Below are positions 27,886-37,078 of a DNA stretch of 64,000 nt, piece by piece. The translations under genes and the position numbers were made by a program. Position 1 is the stretch's first letter; the number at the start of each line of letters is the position of its first letter. The notes under the pieces were generated by a model. That model did no database searches and was not told the origin of the DNA. It worked only from the letters and a program-made list of their open reading frames with translations. The DNA is from an uncultured Pseudohongiella sp. (GTDB taxonomy: Bacteria > Pseudomonadota > Gammaproteobacteria > Pseudomonadales > Pseudohongiellaceae), in NCBI GenBank assembly GCA_902597095.1, contig CACJWK010000002.1, forward strand, positions 82,834 through 146,833, written 5' to 3'.

Positions 27886-29328
27886 ATGCTGACACAGCAG
27901 GAATATCTGGCACTGGATGCCACCGCTATGTCCGGCGGGCTCAAAAATGGCGACTTTACGTCATCAGAACTTATCGCCTCGGCGATTGAACAGGCTCGCA
28001 AAGTCAACCCGTCCGTCAATGCCCTGACGGGCGAATGCTATGAACAGGCTCAGCGCCACGCCGTCGAACAGGATCAGACGAAAGAGAGTCACAGCGCTGT
28101 CGCAGGCCTGCCCTTTCTAATCAAGGACCTTAGTCCTCTAGCCGGCCTCCTCCAGAGTAACGGAAGTCGCCTCTACCAGGGATTTGTCGCGGCACAGAAC
28201 GCTACCATTGTGCAGGAATATCTCGATGCCGGACTGATCGTTCTGGGCAAAACCAATACACCAGAGTTCGGCCTTACACTGACCACAGAGCCCGTTGCAA
28301 ACGGCGCAACCCGCAATCCGTGGAATCCGAATTATTCGACGGGTGGCTCCAGCGGCGGCGCCGCTGCAGCAGTCGCCGCGGGCATTGTACCTGTAGCACA
28401 CGCAACCGACGGCGGCGGGTCGATTCGTATTCCCGCTGCCTGCTGCGGCTTGTTTGGACTGAAACCGAGTCGCGGCTTGACTGCCATCGAAAATGGGCTT
28501 GGCGACTGCTGGAGCGGCATGAGTGTGGGCCATGTTGTCAGTCGCAGTGTGCGCGACAGCGCCTTGTTCCTCGATGTGATAAGGCTGGATACGGCCAAGC
28601 TATTTCCAAAACCTACCACGCCAGCGCAGTTTGCAACAGGCATTGATACCCCCCCGGGCAGACTGAATATTGCGCTGCAGACTCAACACCCTTTTGGCGA
28701 ACCCATCGATTCTGAGTGCATACGGGCCCTAGAGGAGACCGCACAGCTTTGTGAATCGTTAGGCCATCATGTCGAACCAGCCGGGCATCCGGCTGACTAC
28801 AAAGCAGCCTCCGGAGCAATGAACACTCTGGTTTGCATCCATACCTATCAAAACGTCAAAAAGCGGCTGGACGAGTTAGGCAAGGATCTTGAGACAGCAG
28901 ACCTTGAAACCTCAACTCGTCAAATGGCACAGATGGGCGCGCGATTTGCGGCGACGGATTATTTGCGGGCCAGAGACATACTCAATGCGGCAGCAGCCGA
29001 AATGCAGATATTTCACGCACGTTATGACATCCTGCTTTCCCCGGTTCTCACGAAAACAACCGCCAGACTGGGGTGGCTCAACATGAATGCCAGCGACCTG
29101 AATGAGTACAGTAGCCGATATCGGAGCTACTCTGGCTTTACTGCTCTGTACAACGGCACCGGTCAACCAAGCGCCTCACTGCCAATGCACAGCGATGCGA
29201 ACGGATTACCCGTAGGCGTGATGGCAACCGCTGCGTGGGGCGGCGATGCGCTGCTGCTGCAATTCGCCAGGCAACTGGAAGAGGCCCGTCCCTGGCCGCT
29301 GTTTGCCCCGATCGCAGTTTCAGGATGA
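27886..29328 (+). CDS. Amidase-signature family hydrolase
   Basis: 480-residue cytosolic amidase with the Ser-cisSer-Lys triad: Lys80 in FLIKDLSPL, Ser155 in [10 protein letters not shown], and the nucleophile Ser179 in [17 protein letters not shown]. The spacings (75 and 24) match the family exactly. The start at 27886 follows GAGACC; a Met 10 codons upstream would overlap pyrB. It lies 19 bases after pyrB. Substrate unknown; no GatC or GatB is adjacent, so a GatA role is unlikely. Confidence 0.92.
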   Translation: MLTQQEYLALDATAMSGGLKNGDFTSSELIASAIEQARKVNPSVNALTGECYEQAQRHAVEQDQTKESHSAVAGLPFLIKDLSPLAGLLQSNGSRLYQGFVAAQNATIVQEYLDAGLIVLGKTNTPEFGLTLTTEPVANGATRNPWNPNYSTGGSSGGAAAAVAAGIVPVAHATDGGGSIRIPAACCGLFGLKPSRGLTAIENGLGDCWSGMSVGHVVSRSVRDSALFLDVIRLDTAKLFPKPTTPAQFATGIDTPPGRLNIALQTQHPFGEPIDSECIRALEETAQLCESLGHHVEPAGHPADYKAASGAMNTLVCIHTYQNVKKRLDELGKDLETADLETSTRQMAQMGARFAATDYLRARDILNAAAAEMQIFHARYDILLSPVLTKTTARLGWLNMNASDLNEYSSRYRSYSGFTALYNGTGQPSASLPMHSDANGLPVGVMATAAWGGDALLLQFARQLEEARPWPLFAPIAVSG

Positions 29329-29421
29329 GCCTGAAGCAGAATTCCCATGACTCAGAGTCGCCGGACCAATTACAATAAACACATGAACTAGGCGCCACAC
29401 TGCGACGCCGCGGGAGAACGG

Positions 29422-30474
29422 ATGAAAAACCTAATCAGTCAAGCTGACGGCAAATCCTCTCTGTCAGTGATACATGCCGCCTGCAGTTTGCTGTGGTTAC
29501 TGCCCGGCGTGCTGAGCGCTCAGGAGTTCCAGACACCCACCACTGAATGGGGCGTTCCGGATCTGCAGGGCTATTGGAAAAATAATACAGTCATGCCGTT
29601 CGAAAGACCGCAGGAACTCGGCGACAAGCAGGCCTACACCGAACAGGAGGCACTGCAGCTGGAACGCGCTGCACAGCAGCGTGTCGAGCAGGACAATCAA
29701 CCGCTTGACCCTGATCGGCCGGCGCCAGCGCTGGAAGCCCTGCCCCCGGTCGGTAACTACGACCTGTTCTGGACAGATCGCGGGATGTTTCTGCCAACCA
29801 TCAACGGGGAATTCCGCACCTCAGCGATCATCGATCCCCCAAATGGTCGGATCCCTGAGCGGGTAGCCGGATTCACTGACCGAATGTAACAATTGAGAGC
29901 CAGGCTTCCTGACCGGAACGATGGCCCGGAAGGGCGCAGTTTAGGAGAGCGCTGTGTACTTGCATTTGGAAACAGCTCCGGGCCGGTTATGTCGCCAGTT
30001 ATGTATAACTCACACATGCAGATTGTGCAGTCGCCCGGTTATGTATCCATTATGGTAGAGATGGTGCACGACACTCGAATCATACGAATTGCCGATTCCA
30101 GGGACGCAGTCGCGGCATCGCTCGACAAATGGATGGGCGATTCAATTGGCCGCTGGGAAGGCGATACTCTGATTATTGAGACCAAACACTACAATCCTGT
30201 GCAAACGTATCGAGGCGCGCCCACCGAAAATCTGACCGTGATAGAGACTTTCCGCCGCGAAGGACCAAACAAGATCATCTACGGTTTTACGGTGGATGAC
30301 CCGAGCGTCTATACCGCGCAATGGTCCGGAGAGTATCCTCTCTCAAGAATGGAAGAGCCCGTGTATGAATACGCCTGCCACGAAGGAAACTACGGTATCA
30401 TCGGCATCCTGGCGGGAGCGCGCAGACTTGAAGTCATGCAAGAAATCGGCATCGACCGGGCCATCGAACAGTAA
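29422..30474 (+). pseudogene. Secreted PDLQGYW-type protein split by an in-frame stop
   Basis: A signal peptide (CSLLWLLPGVLSAQ) is followed by PDLQGYWKN, RSIIDPP-like TSAIIDPPNGRIPERV, then TAA at 29887-29889, after which the same frame continues with GPEGRSLGERCVLAFG, YNSHMQIVQSPGYVSIMVEM, GDSIGRWEGDTLIIETKHYN and YEYACHEGNYGI. No frame change is needed, so one nonsense codon separates about 155 from about 195 residues. The intact relative in this window is at 53799-54623. These are secreted proteins of unknown function that often sit near redox genes. A second start (TTG, 29893) could give a leaderless C-terminal fragment. Confidence 0.8.
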
Positions 30475-30621
30475 TCTCCGAATCAATGGAGGGCGAATCT
30501 ACTTATGCCCTCTCGCTCCGTGGCCGGCGGCGTTTCCTAATCGGAGCAGTCAGGCAAGACAGTGGTCCCTCCGTGGCGAGAGCAGACCATCTGTGAACAG
30601 CTCACCCCCGGAGTCACGACC

Positions 30622-31296
30622 ATGCTCACTCTCCACCATCTGGAATACTCTCAGTCTTTTCGCATTCTCTGGTTACTTGAGGAGCTGGGAGCCGACTATG
30701 AGCTCAAAATTTACGAACGAGACCCAAAGACCTATCAAGCACCGGCAGAACTTAAAAAGCTGTCGCCGCTGGGTTCAGCGCCGGTCATCACCGACGATGA
30801 GGTCACGCTTGCGGAAAGCACTGCCATCATTGATTATTTGTTGGATCAGCACCCTGACTCTGAATTGCGCGTGAGCCCGGACAGAGAGCATCGCGTACGC
30901 TATCTTTTCTGGATGCATGCCTCGCAGGGCTCCATGATGTCATTGATGCTGATGGAAGCAGTCTTTCAGATACTGATCTCCCGAGTGCCCTTTCTCATTC
31001 GCCCCATGATCAAGGCTGTTCTGGAACAAGCGAAACAAAGCTTAATCAAACCACGCATGGCGTCACTTCTGAACATTGCTGAAGCAGACCTGAAACTCGC
31101 TCCGTATTTTGGCGGAGACAGAGTCACAGCCGCAGATATTGCGATGATTTATCCAATGGCTGCCGCGAAAGACCGATTCTATCTGGATGTGGATTATCCC
31201 GAATGCAACGACTGGCTGAACAGGGTTCAGCGGTGTGAGGGCTTCAGATCAGCGGCAGCAAAAGACGGGCGCGATTCAATTATTCTGAGGGTGTGA
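30622..31296 (+). CDS. Glutathione S-transferase family protein
   Basis: 224 residues. The thioredoxin-fold half has YSQSFRILWLLEELGADYEL (residues 7-26), SPLGSAPVITDD with the cis-proline, and LAESTAIIDYLL (Glu-Ser glutathione contact); the helical C-terminal half follows. GGAG stands 9 bases before the ATG at 30622; the longer open frame upstream is not supported. Substrate unknown. Confidence 0.88.
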   Translation: MLTLHHLEYSQSFRILWLLEELGADYELKIYERDPKTYQAPAELKKLSPLGSAPVITDDEVTLAESTAIIDYLLDQHPDSELRVSPDREHRVRYLFWMHASQGSMMSLMLMEAVFQILISRVPFLIRPMIKAVLEQAKQSLIKPRMASLLNIAEADLKLAPYFGGDRVTAADIAMIYPMAAAKDRFYLDVDYPECNDWLNRVQRCEGFRSAAAKDGRDSIILRV

Positions 31297-31420
31297 ATAC
31301 CAAACCTGTTCACAGAATTTTCAACCCGGCAGACAAAACGCCCCGTGTCAGTGCGCTATTCTCTCTGATGGGGCTGCTGCAATCTTGAGGTTGCGCCTGG
31401 CACAGCTGACACACCAGTTT

Positions 31421-32404
31421 TCATGCAGGTCGGCGGGCACGATGCTTTTCTGCAGTCACCTCAGCCATGATCGAGATTGCAATTTCGGCTGGCGTCTTGC
31501 TCTCAATCTGGAAACCGATCGGCGCATGCAGGAGTTCAATCTCTTCCTGACTGAGCCCCAACTCCGGTAAACGTTCCCGCCGCGCCGCTGAGGTACGTTC
31601 AGAACCCATCGCTCCCACGTAAAAGGCATCGGTTTTTAAAGCTTCCATAAGCGCCATATCATCCACCCTTGGATCATGAGCGAGCGCAACGATTCCGCTA
31701 TAGGGGTTACTGAAACGCTCACGAACGACGTCATCCGGCAGGCGCGATGTTTTCTCCACCCCTTCAACCTCCCAGTTATCGAGGTAATTGGGCCTCGGAT
31801 CACAAAGCGTAACATCGTATTCAAGCGCCCTGGCCATTTCAGCAACGTATTTCGCCACATCGCCAGCGCCAAGCAGCAGCAAACGATACATAGGACTCAG
31901 GCTATGACTCATCTGGTTGCCCTGAATAACGACCGCGTCATCCCGGCTCTCGTCTGCTGTTGAAATTGCCCCGGATTCGAGGTTCACGATTCTGCTGATA
32001 CTGGTGTGCTGCTCCAGTGCATTGAGGAGCCGGGCAAACATACCCTTATTCAGGTCGGTTGGTTCGATAAACTCCAGCAGCACATGGAGTTGGCCGCCGC
32101 AGGGCAGCTTGAGCCGCGCCTGCTCTTCTGCGGTGATTCCATATTTCACCACAAAAGGAACACTCCCCTCCTCATGAAACCGCTGCTTTAACTGGCCATT
32201 CCGCAGCTGGTCAAGGAAATCCTCTTCAATACATCCCCCAGAAATCGACCCTATCAGATCACCCTCAGGCGTACAGGCCATCATGGCGCCGACAGGACGC
32301 GGCGAAGAACCCCAGGTCTTGAGGATTGTGCATAACCACACTGACTGATCTGATCCAAGCCATTGCAGAGTTCGGCCAATAATTTGCTGCTGACTGCTGA
32401 GCAT
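31421..32404 (-). CDS. xdhC: XdhC/CoxI-family molybdenum hydroxylase maturation protein
   Basis: 327-residue protein with the N-terminal XdhC domain (TILKTWGSSPRPVGAMM, then GSISGGCIEEDFLDQL) and a C-terminal Rossmann domain beginning at YRLLLLGAGDVAKYVAEMA. XdhC proteins bind and protect sulfurated molybdenum cofactor and hand it to xanthine dehydrogenase or CO-dehydrogenase-like enzymes. AGGAAAG lies 9 bases before the start. The MocA-like gene at 16 kb may work with it; no hydroxylase is in the window. Confidence 0.88.
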   Translation of the reverse strand: MLSSQQQIIGRTLQWLGSDQSVWLCTILKTWGSSPRPVGAMMACTPEGDLIGSISGGCIEEDFLDQLRNGQLKQRFHEEGSVPFVVKYGITAEEQARLKLPCGGQLHVLLEFIEPTDLNKGMFARLLNALEQHTSISRIVNLESGAISTADESRDDAVVIQGNQMSHSLSPMYRLLLLGAGDVAKYVAEMARALEYDVTLCDPRPNYLDNWEVEGVEKTSRLPDDVVRERFSNPYSGIVALAHDPRVDDMALMEALKTDAFYVGAMGSERTSAARRERLPELGLSQEEIELLHAPIGFQIESKTPAEIAISIMAEVTAEKHRARRPA

Positions 32405-32482
32405 ACTGAGTCTTTCCTAAAATGGTTTGGCCGCTTTCCCGCACACGCCACGACAATTCTACACAGATCAAGTTGACGCGTA

Positions 32483-32700
32483 TTAGACGACCAGAGTTTT
32501 CCGCCGGCCTCGCCGGAAAGCGAGAACGCCCAAGACGCAGGTCAGATTATCTGCAACAAACGCCCAGAAAACCCCGGTCGGAGCCCAATCCAGGGGCAGT
32601 GCCAGGCCATACGCAAGTGGCACCTGAATTATCCAAAAGCAGAGCACATTGATAAAGGTTGGCGTTATTGTATCACCCCCCGGGAATGACTCGCTGAGGC
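32483..32700 (-). pseudogene. C-terminal remnant of a MATE-family efflux transporter
   Basis: On the minus strand a frame without a start codon reads GDTITPTFINVLCFWIIQVP, then LAYGLALPLDWAPTGVFWAF, VADN and LGVLAFRRGRRKT before TAA at 32483. This is the final two membrane helices of a NorM/MATE drug/sodium antiporter. Nothing of the first ~380 residues is present, and the upstream side runs into the ogt 3' end, so it is a deletion remnant. Confidence 0.75.
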
Positions 32701-32798
32701 AAAAATTGATTCAAACCGTTCAAGGGTAACCCCGGCAGCGGCCCGGCACTGCCACGGCGATGTCTTCGCAATCAAGTTCTACCGGAGGTATGACCCGG

Positions 32799-33317
32799 TT
32801 ACCTCTCGAGCGTCGAGAGACCAAAATCAAGACCCGGCGCACGTCGTTTAGCTTCCAAGTTTAGCAAGAATGCCTTGGTTTCCAGACCCCCGCCAAAGCC
32901 CGTGAGCTTGCCATTACTGCCAATGACCCGATGACAGGGAATGATTACCGGAATCGGGTTGATGCCGTTGGCCGCACCCACCGCCCGGGAAGCTTTAGGG
33001 TTACCGACATACTTCGCCAACTCCCCATAACTCCAGGTTCCGCCATAGGGTATCTGCTGCAGCGCCTGCCAGACGCGGCGCTGAAATTCAGTACCCTGCG
33101 GCCTCAGGGGCAGATCAAAATCCTGACGGCTGCCATCAAAGTACTCATCAAGCTGTTTAATGACTGTCTTGAAAGGCTCATCATTCTTCTCCCAATCGCT
33201 GCCGTGACGCCTTTTCATGGCGCCTGTGGGAAATCCCAATAATTGCAGATACTCGCCATCGCTTGCCAGCAGCAGCGTGCCGATCGGAGTATGGTGATAA
33301 CGATAGAAAGTCGCCAT
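32799..33317 (-). CDS. ogt: Methylated-DNA-protein-cysteine methyltransferase
   Basis: Removes O6-methylguanine by suicide transfer to a cysteine. The 172 residues contain the active-site block IPVIIPCHRVIG (acceptor Cys at about 140), YGELAKYVGNPKASRAVG (helix-turn-helix and Arg finger) and GFGGGLETKAFLL. GAGG precedes the Met at 33317; a Met 7 codons upstream is less likely. It lies 48 bases after the Ada-AlkA fusion, so the two form an alkylation-repair pair. Confidence 0.93.
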   Translation of the reverse strand: MATFYRYHHTPIGTLLLASDGEYLQLLGFPTGAMKRRHGSDWEKNDEPFKTVIKQLDEYFDGSRQDFDLPLRPQGTEFQRRVWQALQQIPYGGTWSYGELAKYVGNPKASRAVGAANGINPIPVIIPCHRVIGSNGKLTGFGGGLETKAFLLNLEAKRRAPGLDFGLSTLER

Positions 33318-33364
33318 AGTCGTCCTCTGTAAATTCATAACAACGTTGGTGAATGCGGTAAAGC

Positions 33365-34849
33365 TTAGTGTTTTTTAGGCTTATTCAATTGTTCAAAAGC
33401 ATAGTTTTTCCACAATAAAATGGCGCAGTAGGCGCGCCACGGCTGCCAGGACTCAGCGCGCTGTCGCAAGGCAGAGGGCGTCAGGGTGTCTCCGGGTTCC
33501 GCCATCGCGCGCCTGAGAATCAGATCAGAATGCGGAAAAGCATTGGGGTCACTGAGCGCTCGCATAGCTATGTACTGCGCGGTCCATTCACCGACTCCCT
33601 TGATTTTACAAATGGCAGGCACAAATGTTTCCGTGTCTATGCCGCCCCCGATGTCCAACTCGCCACGCTCGAGTTGTTCCGCGACCGCCCGGATAGCCGC
33701 AATGCGCGCCCCAACAATGCCCATACCACCAAGATCCGCCTCGACTAACCGCGCCGGTTCGGGGAACGTGTAGCTGAGTCCTTCCACGTCACACTGATAG
33801 GCCTCACCATAGCGCTCAGCAACACGTGCCACCAGAGTAGACGCTGCTTTCACGGTGACTTGCTGACCGAGAATCGCTCTCACTGCCACTTCATAACCAC
33901 TCCAGCAACCGGGCACCCTGAGTCCGGGGAACCGCCGTACCATCGGCGCCAATTGCGAATCCTGAACCAAGAATTCGTCAATCTGTGCACTGTCTGCTCT
34001 GACATCGAACAGCGCACGAATGCGCTCAATGATCCGATGGAGATGACGGGTCTCGCCGTAGCTGACACGCACGCGGATGTTATGGCTGCGGGGCTCAAAA
34101 AATGCCTGAAAGTGCCCGGCCAGGCCTTCCAGGCGAAACGTTCTCGCATAACTGCGCTCGGTCACAGCCTCAACCCCGGGAATGGCGCGGTAAGCCAGGA
34201 AGCACAGCATCGCTTCGCAGTCAAACGGAGGCCGATAAGACAGAGTCAGCTCGATAGCACTGCCTTCCTTGAGCTGATTACGGTTCACGCTGCGCGCTTC
34301 CCGGAGCTGACGCGGTGAGCGGCTGTAGGTCTTACTGATCAGCGAATTGAACCGACGCACACTGCCGAAACCCGCTGCGAAGCAGATCTCTGAAAAATTC
34401 AGGCGGGTCTCATCAATGAGCTTTTTCGCGAAATGGAGCCGCCGGGTCTGGGCCACAGCTACAGGCGACGCACCGAGGTGATCCTTAAATAGACGGCTCA
34501 GCTGTCGGGGCCCTACTGCGAGCTGCTCAGCAAGCTCTTTCACTGAGTGGCCATCCAGAAAGCCCTGATCAATCAGCTGCAGCGCCCGGGACACATTCCA
34601 GGAAACACCGCTCCAGGCCGGTGTTCCCGGTGAGGACTCTGGGCGGCAACGCAAACAAGGACAGAAGCCCGCCTCCGCAGCTGCTGCGGCTGACTTGTAG
34701 AATTGGACATTTTCTTTCTTGGGGACCCGGATCGGACAAATCGGGCGACAGTAGATGCCAGTGGTGAGTACGCCAACAAAAAATCGCCCGTCAAAGCGCG
34801 GATCACGCATCTGTCGAGCATTCTCGAACTCATCGGTATTCATGAGCAT
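33365..34849 (-). CDS. alkA: Ada-type regulator fused to AlkA DNA glycosylase
   Basis: 494 residues in three parts: an Ada N-terminal zinc domain (FFVGVLTTGIYCRPICP and FCPCLRCRPE supply the four Cys), an AraC-type helix-turn-helix (residues about 85-185, ending FNSLISKTYSRSPRQLR), and an AlkA glycosylase (from about 200) with the helix-hairpin-helix CKIKGVGEWTAQYIAMRAL and the catalytic Asp in FPHSDLILRRAM. It excises alkylated bases and probably also senses methyl-phosphotriesters and switches its own operon; the regulatory part is inferred from the Cys and helix-turn-helix content. The start could be Met3. Confidence 0.92.
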   Translation of the reverse strand: MLMNTDEFENARQMRDPRFDGRFFVGVLTTGIYCRPICPIRVPKKENVQFYKSAAAAAEAGFCPCLRCRPESSPGTPAWSGVSWNVSRALQLIDQGFLDGHSVKELAEQLAVGPRQLSRLFKDHLGASPVAVAQTRRLHFAKKLIDETRLNFSEICFAAGFGSVRRFNSLISKTYSRSPRQLREARSVNRNQLKEGSAIELTLSYRPPFDCEAMLCFLAYRAIPGVEAVTERSYARTFRLEGLAGHFQAFFEPRSHNIRVRVSYGETRHLHRIIERIRALFDVRADSAQIDEFLVQDSQLAPMVRRFPGLRVPGCWSGYEVAVRAILGQQVTVKAASTLVARVAERYGEAYQCDVEGLSYTFPEPARLVEADLGGMGIVGARIAAIRAVAEQLERGELDIGGGIDTETFVPAICKIKGVGEWTAQYIAMRALSDPNAFPHSDLILRRAMAEPGDTLTPSALRQRAESWQPWRAYCAILLWKNYAFEQLNKPKKH

Positions 34850-35375
34850 GGGGCAACTAAAGCCGGTTGGTCTGAAATTAATGGCATCATATTGTAAATC
34901 GCTCCAATAATGGCCTTTTTCGGACTTGATATTGACAATCCTGCCACCAACGACAGACCCTGCGTTAGCTGACCCTTATGACTCTATTCTGACTACACTG
35001 GGCCATTTGCTTTGTCCCGACAACGAACCTTTCCAGAGAATTTTCCGAAACATTCCCGAAACATGCCTGGAGTCTTCGTAAAACCTCTCGGCGAGTTGGG
35101 CATTAATACAAAAGTGCCCGGTCACTTCGGGTCGCGCTCCGCCCGGTTCGCAACACAGCGTCAGGGGCTATTCGCGCTCAGGCGCGTTTGCGCCTGATCA
35201 GGTCTGGTGACTCGGATCTCGCGACTCAGATCTGGTAATGATGCCCCATAGCCCACAAACCGCGGGCTGGTGTATAGTATCGCCCTCCTCGCCTGCGCCA
35301 CGATAAGACCCAATTCAAGTCATCCGGCCCGGCAATTACACTTAAAGCAGATTATTAAGAGATATTAAAAATCAG
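34850..35375. other. 526-base intergenic region before ilvD
   Basis: No coding sequence recognised. It holds a strong GC-rich hairpin (35178-35197) and, just after it, two imperfect copies of GACTCGGATCT/GACTCAGATCT at about 35208-35230. TATAGT near 35274 could be an ilvD -10, without a clear -35. No leader peptide rich in Ile, Val or Leu codons is visible, so classical attenuation is not supported. Confidence 0.45.
35178..35197. repeat. Perfect 8-bp inverted repeat in the ilvD upstream region
   Basis: TCAGGCGC and GCGCCTGA flank a GTTT loop. No U-run follows, so it is not a standard terminator. It may be an RNA hairpin or part of the nearby repeats. Confidence 0.5.
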
Positions 35376-37055
35376 ATGACTGACAGGGACTTACGTAAAA
35401 ACTCTTCAATTGTTGTTGATGGCGTCGAGCAGGCACCAAGCCGTTCTATGTTGCGAGCAGTGGGTTTCGAAGATGGTGACTTCAAAAAACCCCAGATCGG
35501 CATCGCTTCGACCTGGAGCATGGTGACGCCGTGCAATATGCACATCAATAAGCTGGCAGAAGACGTCAACAAGGGGGCTAACGACGCGGGTGGTAAAGGC
35601 ATCATCTACAACGTTCTGACCATTTCCGATGGGATTTCCATGGGCACAGAGGGCATGAAGTATTCTCTGGTTTCCCGGGAGGTCATCGCCGACAGCGTGG
35701 AGACCGTGTCCGGCTGTATGGGCCATGACGGCATAATCACCATTGGCGGATGTGACAAAAACATGCCGGGCCTGCTGATGGGCATGGCGCGCCTGGATCG
35801 TCCTTCGATATTCATCTATGGCGGCACCATCCAGCCCGGCCCCAACCATACGAACATCATTTCCGTGTTCGAAGCCGTTGGTGCCCATGCTACGGGCACG
35901 GTGTCTGACATTGAGCTTAAAAATATTGAGGAGACGGCTATCCCCGGCCCCGGCTCCTGCGGGGGCATGTACACCGCCAACACCATGGCCTCAGCCATTG
36001 AAGCCATGGGTATGAGTCTGCCCAACAGTTCGGCTCAGGATGCTATCTCCCAGGAGAAAGTGGAGGACTGTCTGAGCGCCGGGGAAGCGATCATGCATTT
36101 GCTTGAGCACGACATCAAGCCATCTGACATTATGACCCGTGCCGCTTTCGAGAACGCGATTAAAGTCACCATTGCACTGGGCGGCTCAACCAACGCCGTG
36201 CTGCACCTGCTGGCTATGGCGCACACGATTGGCGTGGAACTGGAACTGGATGACTTTACCCGGCTCGGCAAGGACGTTCCCATGCTGGCGGACCTCAAAC
36301 CCAGCGGGAAATATCTGATGTCCGAACTGATTAAGATAGGTGGCATTCAGCCGCTGATGAAGACGATGCTGGAGGCGGGAATGCTCGACGGCTCCTGTAT
36401 GACGGTCACCGGAAAGACTCTTGCGGAAAACCTGGCAGACGTAGCGCCCTACCCGGAAGGTCAGGACATAATTCGCCCGCTGGATAACCCCATCAAGAAA
36501 GACTCGCATCTTCGTATTCTGCGCGGCAATCTCGCGCCGGAGGGCTCAGTGGCAAAAATCACCGGCAAGGAGGGCCTGTCCTTCACCGGCAATGCCCGGG
36601 TGTTTGAATCGGAGGAAGACTGTCTGAAAGGCATTCTTGACGGCACTGTCGTCAAAGGCGATGTCCTGGTGATTCGTTACGAGGGCCCTAGAGGCGCACC
36701 AGGCATGCGAGAAATGCTTTCACCTACCTCCGCCATCATGGGTAAAGGACTGGGCGAGGATATCGCATTGATTACGGACGGACGCTTTTCAGGTGGCTCA
36801 CATGGCTTCGTGGTGGGACACGTGACACCTGAAGCTGTCGAAGGCGGCCCCATCGCTGTGGTCGAGACAGGCGACCGGATTTCGATTGACGCTGAAGCCA
36901 ACATCATCACCCTTGAAATTAGCGATAGAGAGATGCAGGCGCGACTGGCGAATTGGAAAAAACCGGCGCCCCGCTACACCCGGGGTGTGCTTGCTAAGTT
37001 CGCCGCCACTGCGGCTTCCGCGTCAGAAGGTGCTGTGACCGATAAATATCTCTAG
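35376..37055 (+). CDS. ilvD: Dihydroxy-acid dehydratase
   Basis: Iron-sulfur enzyme of branched-chain amino acid synthesis that makes 2-ketoisovalerate and 2-keto-3-methylvalerate. 559 residues, the usual length of the shorter IlvD type. Cluster cysteines: TPCNMH (about residue 51), GGCDKNMPG (about 126) and PGSCGGMYTANTM (about 195). ITDGRFSGGSHGFVVGHV near residue 470 is the C-terminal signature. No other ilv genes are adjacent. Confidence 0.96.
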   Translation: MTDRDLRKNSSIVVDGVEQAPSRSMLRAVGFEDGDFKKPQIGIASTWSMVTPCNMHINKLAEDVNKGANDAGGKGIIYNVLTISDGISMGTEGMKYSLVSREVIADSVETVSGCMGHDGIITIGGCDKNMPGLLMGMARLDRPSIFIYGGTIQPGPNHTNIISVFEAVGAHATGTVSDIELKNIEETAIPGPGSCGGMYTANTMASAIEAMGMSLPNSSAQDAISQEKVEDCLSAGEAIMHLLEHDIKPSDIMTRAAFENAIKVTIALGGSTNAVLHLLAMAHTIGVELELDDFTRLGKDVPMLADLKPSGKYLMSELIKIGGIQPLMKTMLEAGMLDGSCMTVTGKTLAENLADVAPYPEGQDIIRPLDNPIKKDSHLRILRGNLAPEGSVAKITGKEGLSFTGNARVFESEEDCLKGILDGTVVKGDVLVIRYEGPRGAPGMREMLSPTSAIMGKGLGEDIALITDGRFSGGSHGFVVGHVTPEAVEGGPIAVVETGDRISIDAEANIITLEISDREMQARLANWKKPAPRYTRGVLAKFAATAASASEGAVTDKYL

Positions 37056-37078
37056 ACAGGTGGTCGCGAAGATTCTAA

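Noticed and set aside
29887..29895. TAA CAA TTG as programmed stop-codon readthrough
   Set aside because: The context resembles a plant-virus readthrough signal, but nothing supports that mechanism in bacteria here; a nonsense mutation is simpler.
35012..35197. Leader peptide for ilvD attenuation
   Set aside because: The 61-codon frame is not rich in Ile, Val or Leu and has no ribosome site.
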